Positions 57,235-64,000 of a stretch of 64,000 nt of DNA are shown in pieces. Position numbers and translations under genes: made by a program. The stretch spans positions 1 to 64,000 of the forward strand of contig JAPOWQ010000051.1 of assembly GCA_026707585.1 (NCBI GenBank), written 5' to 3'. The notes under the pieces are model-generated. The model searched no databases. It had not been told where the DNA came from and saw only the letters and a program-made list of their open reading frames with translations. This DNA comes from Chloroflexota bacterium. GTDB lineage: Bacteria; Chloroflexota; UBA11872. Position 1 is the stretch's first letter; each line of letters starts with the position of its first letter.

Positions 57235-58145
57235 CCGGCCGCGCACGCGTTTCCGTCCCCGCGTCGTCAGGCAACCTGGGCGCGGGCTTCGACGTGTTCG
57301 GCCTTGCCATTGACGTGCGCGACGAGTACCAATTCGAGCCGGCCAGCCGCGACTCCATCGAGCCGGCCGGCAAGTTCCTCAAACACGTGCCCCGCGACAC
57401 CCGCCGCAATCTGGCCTTCCGCGCCTTCAGGTCGCTGGCCCCCGCTGCCGCCGGCCCGTACCGGCTGCGCGCGGTGCGCGAGATTCCACCGCAAGGAGGC
57501 CTCGGCGGCTCGGCCAGCGCCATCGTTGGTGGACTCGTCGCCGCCAACCACGCCTTCGGTGTTGGCCTGAACGACGACGACTTACTGCGCCGTGCCACTG
57601 AAATCGAAGGCCATCCCGACAACGTGGCCGCGGCGCTGCTGGGCGGCCTGGTGGTAACCGTCCAAACCGACGAAGCCCTCCACGCGGTGCGTGTCCCGTT
57701 TCCGAGCGACATCGGGATCGTCGTCGTCGTACCCGGCTACCACGTGCCAACCGCGCGTGCCCGGGCGGTCCTGCCGACCGGCGTGTCTCGCGCCCACGCG
57801 GTGGCCAATCTCGGCCGCGCCGCCTTGTTGGTCGCCGCCTTGCAAACGGGACGCTATGCGGAATTGCGCGTGGCGACGCAGGACTTTATCCACCAGCCCT
57901 ACCGGGCCGAGCTCAATCCCGCCCTCGAACCCGGCGTCCAGGCCGCCCTCGATGCCGGCGCGTACGGCGCCGCCCTCAGCGGATCCGGACCAACCCTCAT
58001 TGCCTTTGCGCCCAAGGACCGCACCATGCGCGTCGCCGGCGCCATGGCAGACGTTGCCATCGACGCGTCGTCGGGCTGCGAGACCTACGTGGCCAACGCC
58101 GCCGAGACTGGCGCCACCGCCATGGAGCCGCTGGCCTCAACATAA
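57231..58145 (+). CDS. thrB: homoserine kinase
   Basis: The 304-residue GHMP-family kinase phosphorylates homoserine, the step before threonine synthase. VSVPASSGNLGAGFDVFGLA near the N-terminus and the ATP loop PPQGGLGGSASAIVGG are typical, as is EGHPDNVAAALLGG. LSGSGPTLIAF is the third GHMP motif. I take the GTG at 57231, which overlaps the rodA stop (GTGA); the much longer open frame upstream lies inside rodA. Joining an amino-acid gene to the shape operon by overlap is unusual but clear here. Confidence 0.93.
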   Translation: MTGRARVSVPASSGNLGAGFDVFGLAIDVRDEYQFEPASRDSIEPAGKFLKHVPRDTRRNLAFRAFRSLAPAAAGPYRLRAVREIPPQGGLGGSASAIVGGLVAANHAFGVGLNDDDLLRRATEIEGHPDNVAAALLGGLVVTVQTDEALHAVRVPFPSDIGIVVVVPGYHVPTARARAVLPTGVSRAHAVANLGRAALLVAALQTGRYAELRVATQDFIHQPYRAELNPALEPGVQAALDAGAYGAALSGSGPTLIAFAPKDRTMRVAGAMADVAIDASSGCETYVANAAETGATAMEPLAST

Positions 58146-58165
58146 GTCGCTGCGCTTCGTATACT
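58137..58165 (+). promoter_or_regulatory. putative promoter of the guaA-pur run
   Basis: TCAACA (-35, four of six) and TATACT (-10, five of six) are spaced by exactly 17 bases. The -35 overlaps the last codons of thrB. The leader to guaA would be about 150 bases and contains the hairpin at 58185. Confidence 0.5.
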
Positions 58166-58184
58166 CAGGCGCGGCAAGGATGAG

Positions 58185-58205
58185 CCGCGTCCGCTGCGGA
58201 CGCGG
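58185..58205 (+). repeat. perfect 10-bp inverted repeat in the guaA leader
   Basis: CCGCGTCCGC-T-GCGGACGCGG lies about 13 bases downstream of the predicted transcription start. As RNA it would fold into a very stable short hairpin; as DNA it could be an operator. No T-run follows. Confidence 0.45.
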
Positions 58206-58321
58206 GAGCTGGGAGGCACCATCCGCGTGGACGGCGCGCAGATCTGCGCAGGTACCGTCTCGTCCCCCTACCTCAGGTCAAACGCCCCTCTGACCGGCCG
58301 GCGCCCGGCGCGGCGATCAAC

Positions 58322-59881
58322 ATGACCCTGCCCACGCCTGGCGCTGCCGCTGACCACGAGACCATCGTCGTTCTCGACTTCGGCGCGCAATACAGCCAGC
58401 TCATCGCCCGGCGCGTGCGCGAGTTGGGCGTTCGCACCGTGCTCGCCCCCTGCAACCAGCCCGACGCCCTGCAAGAACCCAACCTGCGCGGCGTCATCCT
58501 CTCCGGTGGTCCCACCAGCGTCTACGACGCAGGCGCCCCCCAACTCCCGTCGGCCGTCCTCCAGGCCGGCGTCCCGGTCCTCGGCATTTGCTACGGCATG
58601 CAACTCCTGGGCCACAGCCTCGGCGGCGCCGTCCAACCCGCCCACGACCGCGAGTACGGCCCCGCCCGCGCCCGCATCACCGATCGCTCCCACCCCATTT
58701 TCCGCGGCGTGCCCGACGAGATCGACGTTTGGATGAGCCATGGCGACGTCGTCGCAGAACCGCCGCCAGGACTTCGCCCTCTTGCCAGCACGCAATCCTC
58801 GATGGCCGCCATGGGCAACGACAACGGCGTGGTCGCCGTGCAATTCCACCCCGAAGTCCGCCACACCGCCCACGGCCAGCGTCTCCTGCGCAATTTCGCC
58901 CTCAACTTGTGCGGCTGCCGCGGCGACTGGGTTCCCGCCTCGATCATCCATGAACGAGTCGCCCAGATCCGCAGCCAGGTGGGCGACGGCCACGTGATCT
59001 GCGGCCTCAGCGGCGGCGTCGACAGCGCCGTCACCGCCGCCCTCGTCTCCCGCGCCGTCGGCGACCGGCTCACCGCCATCCTCATCGACACCGGTCTCCT
59101 GCGAGCCAACGAAGCCGCCGAAGTGGAAACGACCTTCGGCGAAGGCTTCGACCTGCAACTCGTCATCGTCGACGCTGCCGACGAATTCCTCGGCGCCCTC
59201 CGCGGCGTCACCGACCCTGAAGCCAAGCGCCAGGTCATCGGCGAACGCTTCGTCCGCGTCTTCGAACGCGAAGCCGCACGCATCGCCAACGCCGACTTTC
59301 TCGCCCAGGGCACGATCTACCCGGACGTCATTGAAAGTGGCGGCATCCACGGCTCCGCCGCCGTCATCAAGAGCCACCACAACGTTGGCGGCCTACCCGA
59401 CGACCTCGAGTTCGAGCTCGTCGAACCCCTGCGCGACCTGTTCAAGGACGAAGTCCGAGCGCTGGGAACGCAACTGCGCCTCCCGGCCGATCTCGTCTGG
59501 CGCCAGCCCTTTCCTGGTCCGGGTTTGGCGGTCCGGATTATCGGCGAAGTCACCGCCCCCAGGGTGGCCCTGCTCCAGCAGGCCGACGCCATCCTGCGGG
59601 TCGAGATTGCCGAGGCCGGCCTCGAGCGCCAGCTCTCCCAGTACTTTGCCGTCCTCCCCGGCGTCCAGACCGTCGGCGTCATGGGCGACGGCCGCTCCTA
59701 CGGCGAGTTGATCGCCCTGCGCGCCGTAACCACCGACGACTTCATGACCGCCGACTGGGCCCGCATCCCCGGCGACGTCCTGGCCCGCATTTCCGCCCGG
59801 ATCGTCAACGAAGTCCCCAACGCCACCCGAGTCGTCTACGACGTGACCTCCAAGCCCCCGGGAACGATCGAGTGGGAATGA
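58322..59881 (+). CDS. guaA: GMP synthase (glutamine-hydrolysing)
   Basis: The 519-residue cytoplasmic enzyme converts XMP to GMP. The class I glutamine amidotransferase domain (1 to about 205) has the catalytic Cys90 in GICYGMQLLG and its His/Glu in FHPEV. The ATP pyrophosphatase domain has the P-loop LSGGVDSAV near 230. The C-terminal dimerisation domain ends in TSKPPGTIEWE, the standard GuaA ending. Length is normal. It opens the purine run and overlaps purD by ATGA. Confidence 0.97.
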   Translation: MTLPTPGAAADHETIVVLDFGAQYSQLIARRVRELGVRTVLAPCNQPDALQEPNLRGVILSGGPTSVYDAGAPQLPSAVLQAGVPVLGICYGMQLLGHSLGGAVQPAHDREYGPARARITDRSHPIFRGVPDEIDVWMSHGDVVAEPPPGLRPLASTQSSMAAMGNDNGVVAVQFHPEVRHTAHGQRLLRNFALNLCGCRGDWVPASIIHERVAQIRSQVGDGHVICGLSGGVDSAVTAALVSRAVGDRLTAILIDTGLLRANEAAEVETTFGEGFDLQLVIVDAADEFLGALRGVTDPEAKRQVIGERFVRVFEREAARIANADFLAQGTIYPDVIESGGIHGSAAVIKSHHNVGGLPDDLEFELVEPLRDLFKDEVRALGTQLRLPADLVWRQPFPGPGLAVRIIGEVTAPRVALLQQADAILRVEIAEAGLERQLSQYFAVLPGVQTVGVMGDGRSYGELIALRAVTTDDFMTADWARIPGDVLARISARIVNEVPNATRVVYDVTSKPPGTIEWE

Positions 59882-61173
59882 AGATCCTCGTCGTCGGTAG
59901 CGGTGGCCGTGAGCACGCCCTCTGCTGGCGCATCCGCGCCGACCGCCCGGATGCCGACCTCTACTGCGCCCCGGGCAACTCCGCCATTGCCAACATCGCC
60001 ACGACAGTCCCCCTCGCCGCCGACGATATCGGCGGCCTCGTGGACTGGTCCGTGGCCAACCGCCCGGACCTCGTCATCGTCGGACCCGAAGACCCCTGTG
60101 CCCTCGGCCTGGTCGACCGTCTGTCCGGGGCCGGCATCCGCGCCTTCGGGCCCTCCGCCGCCGCCACTCGCCTCGAGTCCAGCAAAGCCTGGACCACTGA
60201 GCTCCTGGACCGGGCCGGCGTGCCCATCCCGGACTCCGCCATCTTCGACACGCCGTTGGACGCCCACGACTACGTCGACGACGCCGTCAATCCGCTCGTC
60301 GTCAAGGCCGACGGCCTCGCCCTCGGCAAGGGCGTCCTCGTCTGCGACACGCCCGATGAGGCCCACGCCGCCATTGACGCCATCATGGTCGAGCGCCGGT
60401 TCGGCGACGCCGGCTCCTCCGTCGTCATCCAGGAGCGCTGCTTCGGCCCTGAACTCTCCGTCTTCGCCATTTGCGCCGGAACCAGCTTCCGCATCATCGG
60501 CTCCGCCCGCGACTACAAGCGTGCCTATGACGGCGACCACGGACTCAACACCGGCGGCGTCGGCGCCTATTCACCGGTGGCAGACGCCGACGAGGCGCTC
60601 CTCCAGAACGTCGCCGACCGCATCATCGGCCCGACCTTGCAAGCCGCCGCCGATGCCGGCCATCCATTCACGGGAGTGCTCTATGCCGGCCTCATGCTCA
60701 CCGCAGACGGTCCCGTAGTCATCGAGTTCAACATCCGCTTCGGCGACCCGGAAGCCCAGGTCATCCTCCCCACCATGCGCGGCGACCTGGTCGAGGCCAT
60801 GCTCGCGGCGATCGACGGCGACGTCTCCACGATCGACCTTGTCCCAGACGGCAGCGCCGCGGTTTGCGTGGTCCTCGCCTCCGGCGGCTATCCGGGTTCC
60901 TACGAGACGGGACGGAAAATCGAAGGTTTGGATGCTCTTCCCCCCGGCGCGTTGGCCTTTCACGCGGGCACCGAGACCCGCGGCGACGGCCTTTACACCG
61001 CGGGCGGACGAGTTCTTGGAATCGTTGGTACAGGGCCGGACGTTCCGGCAGCGAGGGAAAATGCGTATGCGGCGGTTGACGAAGTGACGTTCCAGGAATG
61101 CCAGTGGCGAAGCGACATCGCCGCGGCCGAAAAAGCACCGGCCCGAAAGTCGCCATCGGTCGTGCCCGCTTGA
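59878..61173 (+). CDS. purD: phosphoribosylamine-glycine ligase
   Basis: The 431-residue ATP-grasp enzyme makes GAR from phosphoribosylamine and glycine, step 2 of purine synthesis. MKILVVGSGGREHALCW is the family start and fixes the ATG in the ATGA overlap with guaA. GPSAAATRLESSKAW, VVKADGLALGKGVLVC, RDYKRAYDGDHGLNTGGVGAYSP (in parts) and EFNIRFGDPEAQ, the Mg-binding end of the grasp, follow in order. Confidence 0.97.
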   Translation: MKILVVGSGGREHALCWRIRADRPDADLYCAPGNSAIANIATTVPLAADDIGGLVDWSVANRPDLVIVGPEDPCALGLVDRLSGAGIRAFGPSAAATRLESSKAWTTELLDRAGVPIPDSAIFDTPLDAHDYVDDAVNPLVVKADGLALGKGVLVCDTPDEAHAAIDAIMVERRFGDAGSSVVIQERCFGPELSVFAICAGTSFRIIGSARDYKRAYDGDHGLNTGGVGAYSPVADADEALLQNVADRIIGPTLQAAADAGHPFTGVLYAGLMLTADGPVVIEFNIRFGDPEAQVILPTMRGDLVEAMLAAIDGDVSTIDLVPDGSAAVCVVLASGGYPGSYETGRKIEGLDALPPGALAFHAGTETRGDGLYTAGGRVLGIVGTGPDVPAARENAYAAVDEVTFQECQWRSDIAAAEKAPARKSPSVVPA

Positions 61174-62507
61174 TCCCCCGCTATTCGCGGCCCGAGATGG
61201 CCGCCGTCTGGGACCGCCAGGTCTACTTCGAAAAGCAACGCGACGTTGAACTCGCGGCCGTCAACGCCTGGGCGCGCGCCGGCCGCATTCCGGCCGAAGA
61301 CGCCCGGATGCTGATGAAGGCCTCGTTCACGCTCGAACGCATCGACGAACTAGAAAAGGTCAACGACCACGAAACCAATGCCTTCGTGGACGCCCTGGCC
61401 GAATCAGTCGGCCCCGAGTCCCGCTGGCTGCACCTCGGCCTCACCTCCAGCGACGTGCTGGACACCGGCCTGGCCCTGCAACTCGTGGATGCCACGGACC
61501 TGCTGGAAGGTCGCCTGGCCATCCTCGAGCAGGTCCTCACCGACCAGGCGCTCGCGCACAAGCACACCCTCATGATCGGGCGCAGCCACGGCGTCCACGC
61601 CGAGCCCATCACCTTCGGCCTCAAGCTCCTCATCTGGCTTGGCGAAGTCCAACGCCACCGCGCGCGCCTGGCCGAGGCGCGTGAGCACATCGCCGTCGGC
61701 AAGATCTCCGGCTCCGTCGGCACGCATGCCAACGTCCCGCCGGACGTCGAGGACTGGACCTGCGAAGAGCTCGGCCTGGCCGTGGCGCCCGTCTCCAACC
61801 AGATCGTGCAGCGCGACCGGCACGCCCACTTCGTCTGCACCCTGGCCCTCATCGCCAGTTCGCTCGACAAGTTCGCCACCGAGCTTCGCTCCCTGCAGCG
61901 AACCGAGATTCGCGAAGCGGAAGAGCCGTTCGAAGCCGGCCGCCACGGCTCCTCGTCCATGCCCCACAAGCGCAATCCCTCGCGCCTTGAGCGTGTCTCC
62001 GGGCTGGCCCGGCTCCTGCGCTCCCACGCCCAGGTCGCGCTCGAGAACGTCACGCTCTGGCACGAGCGCGACATCAGCCACTCCTCGGCCGAGCGCATCA
62101 TCCTTCCCGACGCCTGCCTCGCCCTCGACTACATGCTCTATATCTTCATCCCGATCGCGCGCGACATGCGCGTCTACGCCGATCGCATGGCGGCCAACGT
62201 GGATCTCACAGGCGGCCTCATCTACTCCCAGGGTGTGATGCTGGCCATGATCCACGCCGGCATGTCCCGCCAGGACGCCTACGACGTCATGCAGGAACAC
62301 GCCACCGCGTCCTGGGAAGGCGGCGCCAGCTTCCAGGACGCCGTGCGCGCCGACCCACGCGTCGCCGCCCGGCTCAGCACCGAACAACTTGACGCCGCGT
62401 TCAGTCCCGCGCCCCATCTGCGCTGGCTCGACACGGCCTACGAACGAATGGGCTTGGAATCCACGCCGGAACCGACGCCGGCGGTAGCACAGGAGGTCAC
62501 CTCGTAG
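61170..62507 (+). CDS. purB: adenylosuccinate lyase
   Basis: The 445-residue fumarase-superfamily enzyme splits SAICAR and adenylosuccinate. I start it at the TTG that overlaps the purD stop (TTGA), giving MIPRYSRPEMAAVW, the normal family opening; a longer frame from 61098 would overlap purD by 76 bases. TSSDVLDTGLALQL, GRSHGVHAEPITFG with the catalytic His, and the signature SSSMPHKRNPSRLERV with the catalytic Ser loop are present. Confidence 0.95.
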   Translation: MIPRYSRPEMAAVWDRQVYFEKQRDVELAAVNAWARAGRIPAEDARMLMKASFTLERIDELEKVNDHETNAFVDALAESVGPESRWLHLGLTSSDVLDTGLALQLVDATDLLEGRLAILEQVLTDQALAHKHTLMIGRSHGVHAEPITFGLKLLIWLGEVQRHRARLAEAREHIAVGKISGSVGTHANVPPDVEDWTCEELGLAVAPVSNQIVQRDRHAHFVCTLALIASSLDKFATELRSLQRTEIREAEEPFEAGRHGSSSMPHKRNPSRLERVSGLARLLRSHAQVALENVTLWHERDISHSSAERIILPDACLALDYMLYIFIPIARDMRVYADRMAANVDLTGGLIYSQGVMLAMIHAGMSRQDAYDVMQEHATASWEGGASFQDAVRADPRVAARLSTEQLDAAFSPAPHLRWLDTAYERMGLESTPEPTPAVAQEVTS

Positions 62508-63382
62508 TGAGCGCAACCATCACCGAAACCACGCTGTCAGGGCTCACCCTGCTCAATCGCGGCAAAGTCCGCGACATTTACGACCTGGACGACCGGCTGT
62601 TGATCGTCACCACCGATCGCATCTCGGCCTTCGACCACGTCCTCCCGGATCCGATTCCGGGCAAGGGTGCCGTGCTCACCGGTATGTCCGAGCACTGGTT
62701 TGGGCTCACCTCCCACATCGTGCCGAACCATCTCATCACCACCGACGTCGATGAGATGGGGCCCGAGGTTGCCCCCCACCGCGACGCCCTGCGCGGCCGC
62801 ACCATGCTCGTCCACAAGGCCGACCGCATCGACGCCGAGTGCGTGGCCCGCGGTTACATCACCGGCTCCGGCTGGGTCGACTACCAGCGCGACGGCGAGA
62901 TCTGCGGCATCCCCATCCCCGCCGGCATGCAGGAGGCCGAACCCTTCGACGAAACCCTCTTCACCCCAGCCACGAAGGCCGAAAGCGGCCACGACGAGAA
63001 CATCGGCTTCGAGGACTTCCGCGCAATCGTCGGCGGCGTCGCCGACCAACTGCGCGACTTCACCATCGCCGTCTACGAGTTCGGCCGCGACTACGCGAAG
63101 GAGCGCGGGATCATCCTCGCCGACACCAAGTTCGAGTTCGGCTACGTCAACGGCGAAATCACCCTGATCGACGAGATCTTGACCCCCGACTCCTCGCGCT
63201 TCTGGGACATCCGCGAATACCAGGTAGGCATGTCGCCGCCCAGCTTTGACAAGCAGATCGTGCGCAACCACCTGATCGCCACCGGCTGGGACCGCGAACC
63301 GCCGATCCCCAGCCTCCCGGCTGAGATCATCGAGCGCACCGCCGCCCGCTACCGCGAAGCCCAGGCGTTGCTCGCTGGATGA
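62507..63382 (+). CDS. purC: SAICAR synthase
   Basis: The 291-residue enzyme joins aspartate to CAIR with ATP. GKVRDIYDL near the N-terminus, RISAFDHVLPDPIPGKG, RGYITGSGWVDYQ, TPATKAESGHDENIG and ADTKFEFG-x-NGEITLIDEILTPDSSRFW are family landmarks. The GTG start shares its G with the purB stop. Length fits the longer, yeast-like bacterial class. Confidence 0.96.
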   Translation: MSATITETTLSGLTLLNRGKVRDIYDLDDRLLIVTTDRISAFDHVLPDPIPGKGAVLTGMSEHWFGLTSHIVPNHLITTDVDEMGPEVAPHRDALRGRTMLVHKADRIDAECVARGYITGSGWVDYQRDGEICGIPIPAGMQEAEPFDETLFTPATKAESGHDENIGFEDFRAIVGGVADQLRDFTIAVYEFGRDYAKERGIILADTKFEFGYVNGEITLIDEILTPDSSRFWDIREYQVGMSPPSFDKQIVRNHLIATGWDREPPIPSLPAEIIERTAARYREAQALLAG

Positions 63383-63666
63383 CCGGCCAGCACTTCCGCG
63401 CGCGGGTGACGGTCCAGCTCAACGCCGGCGTCAATGACCCGCAGGGACTGACTGTCCGCGGCAGCCTCCACGACCTCGGGTTTGCCGAGGTGCGTGAAGT
63501 CCGCATCGGCAAGCTCATCAACATTGAGCTTTCGGCCGAAAGCCAATCGGCCGCCGCCGAGCGCGCCGAGGCCATGTGCCGCCAGCTCCTGGTCAACCCG
63601 GTCATCGAGTCGTTCGCGATCGAGGCCCTCGAGCCCGTAGCTGACGAAGTCGCTCAACCCGCGTGA
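63379..63666 (+). CDS. purS: FGAM synthase subunit PurS
   Basis: The 95-residue protein forms part of the three-subunit PurSQL complex that makes [23 protein letters not shown] and the later [18 protein letters not shown] fit PurS; the last helix contains [14 protein letters not shown]. It overlaps purC by ATGA and purQ by GTGA. Its presence implies a separate small PurL, probably beyond the window. Confidence 0.94.
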   Translation: MTGQHFRARVTVQLNAGVNDPQGLTVRGSLHDLGFAEVREVRIGKLINIELSAESQSAAAERAEAMCRQLLVNPVIESFAIEALEPVADEVAQPA

Positions 63667-64000
63667 ACGCCGCCGTTGTCGTCTTCCCCGGCAGCAATTG
63701 CGACGCTGACACGCTGCACGTCCTGAGCAACGTGGCTGGCATGCATGCCCGCTACGCCTGGCACGCCGACACGGCTCTGGACGACGTCGATCTGGTCGTG
63801 CTCCCCGGCGGATTCAGTCACGGCGACTACCTGCGCACCGGCGCCATGGCCGCCCGCGCGCCGGTCATGACCGCCGTGCGCGACCACGCCGCCCGGGGCC
63901 GTCCCGTCCTCGGCATCTGCAACGGCTTCCAGATCCTGCTGGAAGCCGGGCTGCTCCCCGGCGCCATGCTGCTCAACGACAGCACCCAGTTCCGCTGCGA
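63663..64000 (+). CDS. purQ: FGAM synthase subunit PurQ (cut by window end)
   Basis: About 112 codons of this glutamine amidotransferase are visible. [15 protein letters not shown] opens the fold, [19 protein letters not shown] carries the oxyanion region, and Cys86 in [13 protein letters not shown] is the nucleophile. NDSTQFRC at the edge matches the family sequence LLxNxSxxFxC. It starts with GTG overlapping the purS stop. The catalytic His and Glu lie beyond base 64000. Confidence 0.95.
   Translation, partial: MNAAVVVFPGSNCDADTLHVLSNVAGMHARYAWHADTALDDVDLVVLPGGFSHGDYLRTGAMAARAPVMTAVRDHAARGRPVLGICNGFQILLEAGLLPGAMLLNDSTQFRC

Noticed and set aside
61098-61169. A longer purB starting at ATG 61098
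   Set aside because: It would overlap purD by 76 bases; the TTG at 61170 gives the conserved IPRYSRPEM start and the same kind of overlap as the rest of the run.

Overview
This GC-rich window very probably comes from a Chloroflexota bacterium. The main clue is a pair of Tat-exported substrate-binding lipoproteins, each tethered by repeated Val-Glu-Lys segments, a style I associate with that phylum. The orphan sugar-binding proteins, the PhyH, Gfo/Idh/MocA and fumarylacetoacetase-like genes, and the rod-type wall operon fit this. The assignment is inference; the window has no rRNA or marker gene that settles it.

Region 1 (1-15.3 kb) is an accessory catabolic region. It holds a partial alpha/beta hydrolase, two related beta-propeller glycosidase-like proteins around a double-domain FAH-family protein, a small lipoprotein, a PhyH dioxygenase, two paralogous substrate-binding proteins and a Gfo/Idh/MocA oxidoreductase. 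A module made of a substrate-binding gene and a divergent (alpha/alpha)-barrel glycosidase-like gene is present twice. In one copy the glycosidase gene is cut to about 60 codons; in the other it carries a one-base frameshift and is followed by a detached PhyH C-terminus. No ABC permeases are present.

Region 2 (15.3-47.7 kb) starts with tRNA-Thr(GGT), a Bcp peroxiredoxin and an SDR oxidoreductase. It is dominated by eight paralogous membrane proteins of 925-984 residues, six on the + strand (16970-36372) and two on the - strand (41840-47672). Each has an N-terminal half of about 12-14 membrane segments with an invariant Asp124 and a YH(Y/H)G loop, and a C-terminal exported half of about 420 residues. 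The layout resembles GT-C type membrane glycosyltransferase-like proteins (DUF2298/YfhO style), but no member could be assigned a function. N- and C-terminal types are combined differently in different copies, which suggests recombination inside the array. A nucleotide-sugar epimerase and tRNA-Thr(TGT) sit inside the array. A DUF3604-like protein, acetyl-CoA synthetase and a c-type cytochrome separate its two arms. This array is the best candidate for an undescribed system.

Region 3 (47.7-64 kb) is ordinary core genome. A Nudix hydrolase is divergent from a PHP-lon pair. Then come the cell-shape operon mreB-mreC-mreD-mrdA(PBP2)-rodA running into thrB, and the purine run guaA-purD-purB-purC-purS-purQ, whose genes are coupled by overlapping stop and start codons. 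purQ is cut by the window end.
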